Origin: Tetracentron sinense
Lineage: Eukaryota > Streptophyta > Magnoliopsida > Trochodendrales > Trochodendraceae
Assembly: GCA_015143295.1 (NCBI GenBank)
Contig: CM026557.1
Span: 40,371,965 to 40,435,964 of the forward strand
Direction of reading: 5' to 3'
Length of the DNA stretch: 64,000 bases
The position numbers were made by a program, and so were the translations under genes. This document shows, piece after piece, positions 22,351 through 33,906 of this stretch. Position 1 is the stretch's first letter. Each line of letters starts with the position of its first letter. The notes beneath the pieces are model-generated. The model had not been told where the DNA came from. It did no database searches and was given only the letters and a program-made list of their open reading frames with translations.

Positions 22351-23139
22351 CAGAATCCGGCAACAGTTAGTGCAGCCAGATAAGTCCCCTGTAGCAGTCC
22401 CCAGTAGATGGCATAAAAGAGCAGCTTCCCCGACACTAGCCTCCAACAGAGTTCAGGTCTCCAGCAGCGATCTATAAACAACGTCCTATCCCCTAGCAGA
22501 TCCCCAATAGCGGTCTACAACGGTGACGGTTTCCCTAGCGAATCTCCAGAAGAAGTTTCTCATTGCTCTCTACATACACTCTCCCCAGTAAGAGTATAGA
22601 AGCATCCAATTTGCTCTCCAGCAAGCTTCTCCCCAGCCAGAGCCTAAATCTCCAATAGTGACAAGACAAATAAGTTTACTCGTGAACATCCCCAGCGGTG
22701 ACAAAACCTTTTCTGGGTCATACTCTTCTCTCCAAGAGTGAAAGACAGATTACATGATCCCCAAGCCCTGACTAAGGCAATTTCCTGGCAAAACTAATAA
22801 CTAGTTGAGCATTCTTTCCATTAAAATCAAGACCTTTTACAAAAGTCCAACACCTTTATAAAAATGTTTTCAAAACGGACCTTTTGATATCATGACCATG
22901 TCATACCAGCCTGCACTGAGCAACCCCTGGCAACATAAAGCAGCAGAAACTGACACCATGCATCCCCACGAGTCGCAGTCAACAGAGTCATGGGAAAGCA
23001 TTCTCACCTTTATCCCCTGCATGACATCCCTGCATAGCATCACACCCCGTGTGATCAAATCCCCAGCATTTATTCTTAATCGAAGTCCAGCGCCTCTCAA
23101 CCATTTCAAATCAATGCGACTAGTGTCTCTCGGACATGC

Positions 23140-23720
23140 CGCAACCCTTTCGACACCCCCGCATGTCCTTGACATCCGGTGTGCTCCTTGGCAATCTTGC
23201 CATACCACATCATTACCTCCTACATGTCACCCTTTCAACACCCCCGCGTGTCCTCCACATCCGGTGAGCTCCTTGGCAATCTCGCCATACCGCAGCCTCA
23301 CCTCTTGCATATTACCCTTTCGACACCCCCGCGTGTCCTCCACATCTGGTGTGCTCTTTGGCAATCTCACCATACCATAACATCATCTTCTGCATGTCAC
23401 CCTTTCGACACCCCCGCGTGTCCTTCACATCTGGTGTGCTCCTTGACAATCTCATCATACCGTAGCATCACCTCTGTCACCCTTTCAACACCCCCGCGTG
23501 TCCTCCACATCTGGTGTGTTCCTTGGCAATCTCGTCATACCACAGCATTACCTCCTGCATGTCACCCTTTCAACACCCCCGCGTGTCCTCGACATCCGGT
23601 GTGCTCCTTGGCAATCTCGTCATACCGCAACATCACCTCCTCCGTGTCCTCCCCTCGACATCTCGTGTGTACACGCATGTCATCCTCTTTTTGACACCCC
23701 GTGTGTCCTCAACATCCCGT
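23140..23720. repeat. 85-bp tandem array, about six units
   Basis: The phrase 'gacacccccgcgtgtcctcc' recurs with its 'gcgtg' at 23161, 23246, 23331, 23416, 23496 and 23581, an 85-bp step with one 80-bp unit. Each unit also carries 'ctccttggcaatctcgccat'. Degenerate partial units continue to about 23790. Because 85 is not divisible by 3, long frames appear in several phases; none is a gene. Confidence 0.85.
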
Positions 23721-24549
23721 GTGTACCTTTATAATGTACACCACATGTATATCACCCTTTCTAACACCCTGTGTGTTCTCGACACCCTGTTGTCTTTTCG
23801 ATCAACTTGATCAGATCCCTCCAGCTAGTGCCTCCAAGCCGTACCCTCCTCGCATCCATCAATCTCCAGTGAGTAGTCTGAACTACTCGCTCACCCCCAG
23901 TAGTGGCCATACCAATTCATTGCACTCGCCATTTCTTGCACACTCCACCTTCACTTCACGACCCTCACTCAACCTCCAGAGGGTCCAACCACCATCTCCC
24001 CCTTCTCTCTAATCCCTCTTAGGTCCCCTAGAGCTTCCTTTATAAAACCCAACTCCCACAACCGTAACCAGCATCCAAATACACCCATGTGAAACCCTGT
24101 CCAAAAAACTAGAGCCTAAAACCCTTCTTCAAGCTTTTGTAAGCATCCCTAAGATCCCAGGAGTCCTCTGAGACCCCCCCTCCCCACCTTGTTCGTGCAG
24201 CATCACTAGGGCGCACCACCTGTGCACAGACCTCCACTTTGCAGCAAAGAAAAGAGAGTACCAGGGTAGGGCCTCCCCTACCCTCCTTTTTTCAATTTGA
24301 GCATTACCTATGAGCCCCTGGTCACCTCCAGGGGACATATTTTTGCTTACTCCTATTGTTTGCTTTTGGTTCAAACCCCACACAGGGTTATCCCTTACCT
24401 TGTTCATAGGTAAAGGACACCCCTACAGGTATAGACCACTCTCCTAAGCTCATCAGACCATCACAGACCCACCGGGGGTCCCTCAGGTCATGAGGGAACC
24501 CCTGGTATCCCCTATGCACAGCCCCCATGGGCAAAATTTGGTTTCTAAG

Positions 24550-25045
24550 AAAACCCAGGAATTGCGGTAAACTCAGTACCGCCATTCTTGGCCTTTACTG
24601 TTACAGCTGGTTTTGGCCTTTTAAGGTGGGCCCTAATCCATGTCCAAGGCCCAGGTTGAACCCTTCTCATCTCCCTTGACCCACCCTGGTCCTTCCAGGG
24701 TGGTCCCATGGCCTTAACCATGGTTAAAATTCAAAAAAATAGATCATGTGAAAGTTAGCGGTAGATCTTCTACCGCCAATCTTGTTTTTGCCTATCTTGA
24801 GATTGGCAGTAGAACATCTACTGCCAATATGTGCTTACAGGTATAGTAGCTTTGGACCTTTGTGGGGCGCACTCCAGGCACCCCATTGGAGCCCACACCA
24901 GGCTTAAAATCTTCACTGGAGTCCCCTTTACATCCCCATGCTTTCAGAGCACCTAGGATTAGCACCTAACCCTAGTTAACAGTGTGCAAAACCATGGTTA
25001 AAATACATTTTTAATGTCGGTAATACCATTACCGACATTAATTTT
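24550..25045. repeat. group of four hairpins with related stems
   Basis: Four short inverted repeats occur in about 500 bp: 'gcggtaaactcagtaccgc' (about 24562), 'gcggtagatcttctaccgc' (about 24760), 'ggcagtagaacatctactgc' (about 24806) and 'gtcggtaataccattaccga' (about 25018). The stems share the form GNNGGTA...TACCGNC. They sit in the presumed LTR of the Tat-like element. Confidence 0.6.
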
Positions 25046-25620
25046 ATTTTAGTTCTAGGCTTTTGCAGGGGCCCAGGTCTGGTAGGAGGCCACTTTAGGC
25101 CCTGCCTAGCCCCCTGGGCCCACCTTGGACTTAACCATACCCTTAACTATGGTTAAATACACTTCCGGTTAACATTTAACCACGGTTAAACACGCCTTAA
25201 CTCCATAAATCTTGGGAAAATAATCAAAAAAATCCTAAAAATCAACTTGGGCCATAAAACTGACTTTGGACCATTCCTAAACCTGATTAACAATCCTAAT
25301 CATGGTTAGACTCCCCTTAACCCCGATTATCAACCCTAACCATGGTTATTTTCGGTTTACGACCTACCTCGCTTAAAAACCAAGTCTACCGGACTTATCT
25401 TCAGCCTACCAGGCCCCGCCTTAGCCTACCGGACTAAATCTCACATCCCCTTAACTATGATTAGCAACCCTAACCATGGTTAGTTTGCCTAACCCCGGTT
25501 AGCAACCCTAACTCGGGCTAAACTCCGCCCTAATCTTCCGGACTACTCCTAAGCCTACCGGGCTTTGTACCTTGCACTTGACCCTCCTCGGTCAATCAAA
25601 CCCTAGTCTACCGGACTAGT
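24710..25620. repeat. dispersed AACCATGGTT palindromes and CTACCGGACT repeats
   Basis: AACCATGGTT or one-base variants occur about nine times between 24715 and 25500. 'ctaccggact' and variants occur about six times between 25385 and 25615. Spacing is irregular, unlike a simple tandem array. Confidence 0.55.
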
Positions 25621-26067
25621 CCATGTTAACCACCCTTAATGGACACACACACGCCCCTACCCTCGGCACAGGCTCACGTGCCAAAACTACGCTCGGTCTT
25701 ATCTCACCCTGTGAGTACGTATGCAATCCAACCCGGGTTCGACCCCAGTTAGCTTTTCCTTTCTTGGATTAGTATTAACTTAAACACTCTGGCATTTTGA
25801 ACAAGATTAACTTTAAATTGGCTTATACCTGAGGAGTACGGAACCGTTGTAAAACGGAAGCCTCGGGGTGCCTAACACCTTCCCCAGACTTAACTAAACC
25901 CCTTACCCTAATCTCACTCACAGACCAAGAACTTATTCAAACCCGGGGGACTTGTCTCTTATGAATGAATAGGTGGCGACTCTTAAACATAACCTTTCAC
26001 ACCCGTGAGGGTACAAGTATATACACCGTCCCAACCCTCGTAAGTGTCACGGAAGTCCGCGCTCACA

Positions 26068-27306
26068 ATCTTATTTATATTTAATTAGATCTACACATGC
26101 TTACAAACTCTTGTTCTTAATTTATAAAATCCATACATATTTACAAAACTCTTGTTCTTAATTAAATAAATCCCTACATGCTTAAAATTTCTTAAAACAT
26201 GCTTATAAATTTTGTTCTTATTTAAATAAATTCATCAACCCTTAAAATATCCCTACTTGCATAAATTTTTAATTCTTAAATTATTTTATCCTTTGAAAAT
26301 CATACTTCTACTTGAAATCCTATTCTTAACATGCTTGTTCTTATTCTTGTCTTCAGAAAATAATCATGGTGCTAAAGTTAACATGAGAAAATATATCTAA
26401 CGTCATTTTATTTTTATTCTTCTTCTTATCTTAAAATCATACTTGTATTCGTGAAACAATATCATGAAATCATTAACTACGAAAGATATATCAAACATTC
26501 AAAACCATGCTTATTGTTGTTCTTACTTGAAATCTTAAACCCTTATTCTTAATCATAAATCAAGTATTATAATATCATTAACTTGGAACAGTATATCAAA
26601 CCTTTCTAGATCGTTTCCTTACGATCAAACGCTTGTGCATGGATCATTGTATGCCAGAAACACAGATCAAAGGAATGAATGAACTCTTGATCTCAATCTC
26701 CTGATCTCTTTCCAAAGCTTTTCTTATTCTCCAAGCAAGAACACTTTTAAAACTTCAGGTTTTCTCTCTCTCTCTCTGAAGCTCTAAGGCTCTTGGAATG
26801 ATTAGAAACCCTAATCCCACAAATAAAGATCTATTTATAGGGTTTAGAGTCCTAATGTTTTTCTAATTCTCACAAAAATCATGTTATAGTAAGTTTTGTG
26901 CGCAAGTCAGTCGACCGGTTTGAGAAATCATTCAACCGATTTGGTAGCATTGTTTTCTCTACAGCACACAACAATAGCACATTTTTCTCTTCAGCACTAG
27001 CCAACAGCACAATTATTTTCCTTAAATATATTTAAGTAAATGTTGTTAACTTTTCATTTACTTACTTTAAGTTTTTAATTAAAATAAGAAAATACTCTCA
27101 TTTAAATTCAATAAAAGTACTTAGAAAAACAAATTCCTAATAAATTAATCCCATGTTTCAGTTTCAGGCCAAAAACAAAAATATTTTCCATTGTCCTAAC
27201 ATAGATAGTCGAATAAACCACTTCATACTTATTAAAATCTCATAAAATCACTTTTGTTCAATTAACACATAAACATCAATTTCTGAGAAAAAACATTTGA
27301 AAATTT
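26068..27306. repeat. old LTR-like sequence flanking the nested stack (left)
   Basis: AT-rich non-coding sequence with 'ctatttatagggtttagag' (about 26830), which read on the minus strand is a TATA box followed by CT-rich leader (26765-26780). The side next to the copia insertion ends '...gaaaattt' and the far side of the stack resumes 'aattcgacaattta', giving when joined a phrase like 'aaatttcgac...' familiar from chromovirus LTRs. I infer that the outer copia landed in an old gypsy LTR in minus orientation. Confidence 0.35.
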
Positions 27307-28724
27307 TGTTGCCCAAGGATCGGACCCTAGAGGGGGGGTGAATAGGGTCTATGGCAAATTAAAATTCTTCCTAATTCCCTTAAGCGGAATTTCAATTATA
27401 ACAATTAAAAGGTAAATGAATTATACAATTTTACACAAGCATTCAAGATGATAATGTAAAGAGAAGAGTTAGAGAGAATGCAAACACGTTGACACACAAT
27501 GTTGTTCACGAGGTTCGGCAACCCACCTACATCCCTGTCTCAAGCTATACCCACTAGAGGATTCACCACAATTTATACCCAATCACACAACCTTCTTCCG
27601 GGTGAAGAACAAACTATTAATACAATCTCTTTCCAGGTGAAGATCACACCTTACAAAGCTCCCGACTTCACTGACAAGACTCCCACGAACGTCTTGATTT
27701 CAACACACTCTTGATATAAGAAGTTTACAATCTGATTATGCTCCTTAGATGATCTGATAAAGACTTTAACACTCTCTAGAAATCTCCCAAATATAGGATT
27801 TGGGATTTCTAGGTTGAACTTGATAGATTTGGCAAACTAAACTTTGAGGAAATGATTTGATTAATTGGAAGTATTGGAGTTCTACATTTCATTCATAATT
27901 CATTCATATTTATAGCCCTTGAGAAAATATGGCCGTTGGAAGAACATTGGATTCCAAACTAGCCGTTTAAAATATAATCGTTACAGGCATTTTTTCGGTT
28001 TCTTGCATGCGCTCGTCGACGAATGGAATTTCACTTTTAGCATTCATCGACAAGTCCCATAAGAGTGAGTTACAGAATGTTTTCTGTAACCCATTCGTCG
28101 ACGAGTGAGATTTCACTCAATGGACTCGTCGACGAGTCCTCTGTATTTTTCTTGGAAAACTCATCTGCTTGACCAATATGATGGGCATGATTTTCATGGT
28201 TTATTCATTTATCTTAATCAAGTTATTTATCATATTTTAGGCCCTTAGATTGATATTCAATGAGGCTTAAGGTACCTATGGTCAATCTAAGTGATTGAGC
28301 AATTCAACTGACCAAACTTTAGGGACTTCTTACATAAGTCCTAGACTCTTTAAAATAAAACAATTAAACCTTCTTCGAGTCTTCATTCTTCTAGTCTTGA
28401 TCTTGAGAGGATTTGACTTTAGCTTCATGGTCCAATCTTCAATCTTCTTTAATGATTCGACTTGGACTTTGGCTTTTGATATGATCTTTGATTATCTTCA
28501 ATGTGATTCAAGGTGATCCAATGGTTTGGCTTGACTTGGTGATGAATCTTCTTCATAGATGGATTCTCTTTCATGTTTTTTCACTGAATGGCTTGCTAAT
28601 GCTCTAAGTAGATTTTTTTTCAATATAAACTCAAGAGAGACATTAGTAACATAAATCACATTCTATTATTGTGTTATCATCAAAATCAATATAGAGACCT
28701 AAGGTGGAAACCTATAGGCTAACA
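27307..28724 (-). repeat. 3' LTR of the outer copia element
   Basis: 1418 bp. Its mate is 52718-54077. It carries four palindromic TCGTCGACGA-type modules between 28010 and 28140. Frames inside it (for instance around 27499 and 28295) are not genes. Confidence 0.85.
28008..28140. repeat. palindromic TCGTCGACGA modules in the outer LTR
   Basis: 'ctcgtcgacgaatgg', 'cattcatcgacaagtcc', 'cattcgtcgacgagtgag' and 'gactcgtcgacgagtcc' follow one another. The core TCGTCGACGA is self-complementary and includes a SalI-like GTCGAC. The copy in the other LTR (53437-53513) has only three modules. Confidence 0.75.
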
Positions 28725-28738
28725 ATCTCCCTATTTTT
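28725..28738 (-). other. polypurine tract of the outer copia
   Basis: On the minus strand this reads AAAAATAGGGAGAT directly before TGTTAGCC, the usual plant copia arrangement (AAAAAGGGGGAGAT in the inner element). Confidence 0.75.
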
Positions 28739-29077
28739 GATGATGACAAAATAATGAAATTGATTGGGAATAAGCTCCCCCTCAATATATGAATTTTTTG
28801 AGGTTAGCTCCCACTAAACATATGCATTATCAATTTAAGATAAACTTTTCAAATCATTGCATATTTTAGATAGTCCATTCATTTGACATGAAACCATTAT
28901 TGATTCAATTTAGATAAGTCATTGTAAGCAATTTGGACCAAATTGAATATGTCTTTTAAGCACATAATACCAATTAAAATAAACTTAGGGGTTTAATAAT
29001 TATCATTCCATTGTAACATTTCTCCCCCTAACATCATCAAAAAGAATGAACAAGCATATCATACATTACATGATATC
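28739..29077 (-). other. 3' untranslated piece of the outer copia
   Basis: The 'ttgatgatgacaa' next to the purine tract and a 'catcatcaaaaagaatgaac' phrase near its far end correspond to positions next to the purine tract and just past the extra ORF stop of the inner copia. It stops abruptly at the gypsy LTR (29078). Confidence 0.6.
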
Positions 29078-30447
29078 TGATATGCATGTCATTATGTTAA
29101 TAATTGTCTCTTTATTTACATTTGTTAGTCTTTTATTTTGTCTTAATTGTTCTAATTATAATTATTTTACTTTTATGTAGGAGTTAGATGAAGTTTAACA
29201 GATTTGAGCTCAAATTGGAGAAATTCAAAGCCAAAAGCCCATTATAGAGAAAAGCCATACAGGGCCCACTCATCTAATTGAATTAAATCAAGGAGAAGAT
29301 AGGGTTGCTAATATTTGGCATCCAAATCTACAAGAAAAGAAAGTAAATTTCGTGGGTGGTAATATTGAGCAACAAATCCCCCAAAAAAGAAAGATTTTTG
29401 AATTCCCGCCTAAACTGACCATGACTCACTAATTTGGTCATAAATTTTGATTGAGAGATCGGATTAAGGCAAGATTTGAGGCCTTGGAAAGAGGACTCAA
29501 AGGGGAAAAATATTGGATTTCACAAAAGTCTTTTAATTCAGACGGGAAGAGGGTCAAAAGAGTTGGTGAAGTGGAGGCTTATGTATAGAAGAGAAGAAAA
29601 TTAGGGTTGAAACAGTTTTTGCTCTTCCTCTTTTCTTTTTTTCCTCTTTTCTCTCATATTCCTTACTCTTTTGTCTGATATTATTGAAGATTGAGTGGTG
29701 TTAAGGGACATAATTTGTGAAGAAATTTTATCATTAATGAAGATTTATTTCAGAGTTGATCGTATGCTCATTACAATGTTCGGCTAAACTCCCTGATTAG
29801 AGCGAAGGATGAAGCTAAGTCATCTTTTAAATGACAATCAATTCCTTATTTTTCCATATTATTTGTGATCTTTAATGTTAAAACAGGTTTGTCTTCATTG
29901 CTCTAGGCAAGCTTCAATATTTATTTCTTAATTAAATACTTTTGACTATTTATGCTTAGATTTGATAGGCCATGCTTAGGAATAAATTCTTTTGATGGTT
30001 TATACTTATTTTTTATAAATAGTTCTTAAGTTTTTATGATTTTTGAAGTGAAGGAAATCTTAGGTTTTTAATTTCGATTTTGAAAAAGATTTTAAAGTTA
30101 AATATTCCGAACCAAAACATTGATTTGTCATTTGATTTGAGTTATGATTTGGAAAAATTAGGGATATTTTGTAGATTGATTAGTTGATCTCTAGTGGAAT
30201 CCGGATGCTCTAATCTCTTTCTCTATTTGATTTACTCCTTTTATTAATTCACTTTAGTTGCTTTGATTTATTTTCTTTAGTTAGATCATATATCTCAAAT
30301 CAATTCAAAATCTCTTTTATCATTACTTTATTAGTTAGATTTCAGTTTTAATATTATTTTTGTTTGATTCCTTGTGGATTGACCCGTATTTGCCACTATC
30401 TCTTCTATAGACGGCCGTGCACTTGCGGTATTATTATTTGCACATCA
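29078..30447 (+). repeat. 5' LTR of the Athila-like element
   Basis: Begins TGATATGCATG and ends GCACATCA. Its counterpart is offset by exactly 9437 bp at both ends. About 17 differences plus small indels are seen in the first 230 bases by hand. Confidence 0.85.
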
Positions 30448-30453
30448 AGTTTT

Positions 30454-30471
30454 TGGCGCCGTTGCCAGGGA
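30454..30471 (+). other. primer-binding site, tRNA-Asp type
   Basis: TGGCGCCGTTGCCAGGGA matches the complement of the plant tRNA-Asp 3' end except for one position, the primer usual for Athila-group elements. Five bases separate it from the LTR end. Confidence 0.8.
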
Positions 30472-31725
30472 ACTAATTTCAAAACGATTTTAAATCTGAA
30501 ATTTTTAGCTTTTAAACTAGTTTAGTTTAGGTTTTTTTTTTTTTTTTCTTTTAAAAAAAAAACTTTAATCTTTTTTTTTAATTGTTAAATTATTTTATTG
30601 TTATATCTCTCGAGGTGTTACTAATCTTAATTTTTGGCAGGTTGCAAGACATTACAAGGAGGAGAAAAGATGGAGTTTCAAGATATAAAAATAAATATAA
30701 AAAAATTAGGACTAGTTTTAGTTTTTCTTTTTTCTTTTTTCTTTTTTCTTTTTTCTTTTTTCTTTTTTCTTTTTTCTTTTTTCTTTTTAGAACTCTTGTA
30801 GTAGATGTTCAGTTGTAAGTACTTTAAATTTTAAATTTTAATCTAGGAAGGCCCAGAGTGTAATAGATTAGGAGCAGGGAAGGAGGACAGTTGGACTACA
30901 CTGTCTCTGCACCTCGGGTTCGCACACCAAGTTTGGTGTTGGTGGCCCGGGTCGACTCAATTGGATCTTTCCTCACCTAGAGTGGGAGGTATGTACTTTA
31001 ACCCTTACCCACGGATCTTTTACTTGCTAGTGGGGATTGTTTGATATCTTTAAATTAACGAGTGTTTGCATGCTTGACACACAAATTGAATTGGAGCACT
31101 GTTTTTAGTAAGGGCACCTCAAAACCCACGATAAGATAAGAACTGGATTTAAGCACCAGATTCTTTCTCATTAGGTTAAACACGTACACCCCACATACTT
31201 ACCCAACCTAATCTAAAATCAAGTAGATATTGGCCCTAGGGCCCACGAGCTTAGTAGGACAAAGACTACCAAAAGTTGCACCAATTACGCTCTTTGACGA
31301 ACTCGATGCCTAGGCAAGCCCTGTCCCTCTAAAGGGTGACAGACTCTGTTTTAGGAGTGTGGTATTTAAGCGAGTCCCTTGCCCAGAGCATTGTAACCCC
31401 ACCACTCAACCTGGGGGCTTACCTGGTCGAACTGGTTTTATAAGACCGGGCTAGAGGCTTAAGTGCACTCTTCAAACCAGTTAGGAGCTGTCTAGTTGAA
31501 ATAGGTTAAACATTAGATTGTTGGTGTGTTTAAATTAAGTTGTGCTTGACTGCGTGTGCATCATTCCAGGGCCAAATAGGATTTTTCATATAGTTTAGGT
31601 GTGAATTCGGGTAGGAATTACCTTGGTTTATGCAACCTTGGGTACGTGTGAGAGGTCGATTAGTCCGGATTGAATTCTTTGAGTCACCCATCACCTTTGT
31701 AGGAAATTTTTCTACATTTCAAGAA
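30472..31725 (+). other. untranslated leader of the Athila-like element
   Basis: Holds a (CTTTTTT)n heptanucleotide run at 30722-30789, about nine units, then unique sequence with no open frame of note. A frame of about 78 codons over the run is just the repeat read in phase. Confidence 0.6.
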
Positions 31726-33411
31726 ATGGAAGACCAACCTCCAGTTGTCACTCTAAGAGATTATATGTACTCCACAAGGACTACTCAACCATCCTGCATT
31801 ACCTTGCCCACCACCAATGCAGCCTTTGAACTAAAGTCTGGCTTAATTCAGATGCTCCCAGTATTTCGTGGGATGGACCAAGAAAACCCATATCAGCACA
31901 TTAAGGAATTCGAGGACATATGCGGAACCATGAAATATAATAAAATGACTGAAGAATCCCTTAAGCTTAGGTTGTTCCCGTTCTCATTGAAAAAAAAAGG
32001 CTAAAGCATGTCTTTATGCCTTACAAGCAGGGTCCATAACCACATGGCCTGGGATGGTTGAGGCTTTTTACAAAAAATTATATTCCAAGCAAAAAACAAC
32101 CTCAATTCGTCAAACCCTGAATGGTTTCAACCAATTGGAGAGGGAGACCATGTATGGTTACTTAGAGCAGTTCAAAGACTTGTTACTCCAATGCTCACAC
32201 CATGGGTTCGAGAAAATTAGAATAGTCCAAATCCTTTATGAAGGATTAGACTATCCGACCAAAACCATGGTGGAATCTTTTTGTAACGGTGGATTTACCC
32301 AAAATACAACGGACCAAGCATGGATGTACTTAGAAGAAGTCGCTGAAAATACACTCCAGTGGGAACCCATAAAAAAAGAGCCCAAAAAACTAATCCCTGT
32401 TGAGAGAGGAGGCCTTCATCAAGTTGAACCTAGGTTTGAGGCAGAGGCAAAATTGGCCACTGTAATGAGACGTTTAGAAGCCCTTGAAATGATCCAAGGA
32501 GTTCGGAGGCCCACTCCACACACCTTAGAATCATTAAAACCTAGTTAGGTCATGAGTTGTGGCAATGAGCCCAATATTCTGCCATGTTTGAACTGTGGCG
32601 ATCCCACCCATTCCGGACCGCAATATACACAGTTTTGGGGTCAATGAGAGAATGTTGAGGAAGTGAATGCTCTATATCAAAACACCCGTTTTGACAATAG
32701 GCAAAGATATGACCCTTATTCAAACACCTATAATGCGGGGTGGAAGGATAACCCAAATTTCTCTTGGACTAGGGGTCAACACCAAGGCAACCCATCTCAG
32801 GCCATACCACCTCCGGGATTTCAAAGGCCACCAATACCAAATTTCAATTCCAATCCGCCAAATCAACGGATAAATTCTCTTGAAGAGACAATGAAGCTAC
32901 TAGCTCAAAACACCCTCCAATTCAAGCAGGGCACCATCCAAAGCCTAAATGCTAACACGCAATCCATTGTAAAGTTAGAGTATACGGCGAGCTAGCTAGC
33001 TAACTCATTAAGTGTTAGGGATAAGGGTACCTTCCCAAGCTAACCTGAGGCAAACCCCAAAGGCCAGATTCCAAAGGGCCAATTTGAAATCCATGACATG
33101 AAAGGGAAAGGCCATGAGCAGGCAAATTCGGTCACTACACTTAGGTCAGGACAACAGATTAACAATGGAGAGGAAGCCCCTAAGCACACCAAGGATCTTG
33201 GGAAGGATGAGCTAATAGTAGAGAAAAAACAAGAGGCAAAGGAAAAGGAACATGAGCATAATAGGGACAATAGTACAAAAGATACAGTAGGAGTTGTGCC
33301 ATCTAGTGATCCATCTCCTAGTACCTTCATCCCTAGAGTCCCATATCCTCAAAGGCTAGGTCCAATAAAGAAAACAGTTATGTTGGATAAGATGTTAGAG
33401 GTTTTCAAGTG
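31726..33411 (+). pseudogene. gag of the Athila-like element
   Basis: The likely start is ATG 31726 (MEDQPPVVTLRDYM), in the context seen in Athila gags. The retrotransposon gag domain covers about 31850-32360, with VFRGMDQENPYQHIKEFEDI and YLEQFKDLLLQCSHHGF blocks. A length change in the A-run near 31988-31998 shifts the frame, after which gag continues in another phase to a stop at 32546. A zinc-knuckle-like CLNCGDPTHSGPQY at about 32585 lacks its last Cys. The proline-rich part with GWKDNPNFSW and PPGFQRPP (32740-32840) and the TLRSGQ segment (33135 on) are typical of the family. Stops and shifts make it non-functional. Confidence 0.8.
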
Positions 33412-33906
33412 AGTGAGGATCAACATCCCACTCTTAGATGCAATCCAATAGGTACCTCCCTACGCCAAGTTCCTGAAGGACCTTTGCACCTTCAAGAGAA
33501 CAACAAATGTACCCAAGAAAGCTTTTCTAGCTCAGCAGGCAAGCTCCATTATTTCCTGCTCAACCCCTGTCAAATACAAGGACCCTGGCTATCCTACCAT
33601 TTCTTGTGAGATAGGGGACCATCATATTGAGCAAACCTTGCTGGACTTAGGTGCTTGTGTTAACCTACTTCCATATTCCATATACGAAGAATTAGGTTTA
33701 GGGGAGCTGAAACCTACACATGTGACCCTCCAGCTAGTTGATGCTTCAATTCGATATCCAAAGGGATAGTGGAGGATGTCTTAATCAAAGTGGGAGAATT
33801 TGTGTTCCCTGTGGACTTTGTAGTCCTTGACACCAAACCACCAACAACAACTACGGGCAAAATACCTGTGATTTTAGGATGACTATTCCTAGCAACATCT
33901 AATGCA
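33412..33906 (+). pseudogene. protease region of the Athila-like pol
   Basis: Fragments in changing phases give a 'RINIPLLDAIQ' type start, YAKFLKDLCT, and the aspartic protease centre LLDLGACVNLLPYS at about 33640, followed by GELKPTHVTLQL, PVDFVVLDT and IPVILG. Athila-group proteases have D-L-G in place of D-S/T-G, as here. At least one stop and frame changes interrupt it; 'LG*LFLAT' has a stop where Arg-Pro is expected. Confidence 0.7.

Larger units (their letters stand above)
21110..26067 (+). mobile_element. 3' non-coding region and LTR of the Tat-like element
   Basis: About 5 kb of repeat-rich, non-coding sequence follows the pol stop, as in Tat/Ogre-type elements with long 3' regions. 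It has many 'tccccagcag' phrases (21400-22700), a duplicated 106-bp unit, an 85-bp tandem array, a hairpin group and palindromes. It ends in 'ggtggcgactctt...' (25973 on) and then 'gtccgcgctcaca' (about 26055-26067), a typical plant gypsy LTR 3' terminus. The LTR start was not located and there is no 5' partner in the window. Confidence 0.5.

Noticed and set aside
22870..24012. Long frames of up to 171 codons
   Set aside because: The 85-bp array opens the same peptide in several phases. The repeated peptide comes from the repeat and shows no coding constraint.
30582..30818. Frame with FSFFFFLF repeats resembling a membrane protein
   Set aside because: It is the (CTTTTTT)n run translated; 7 bp per unit gives a 7-residue period.
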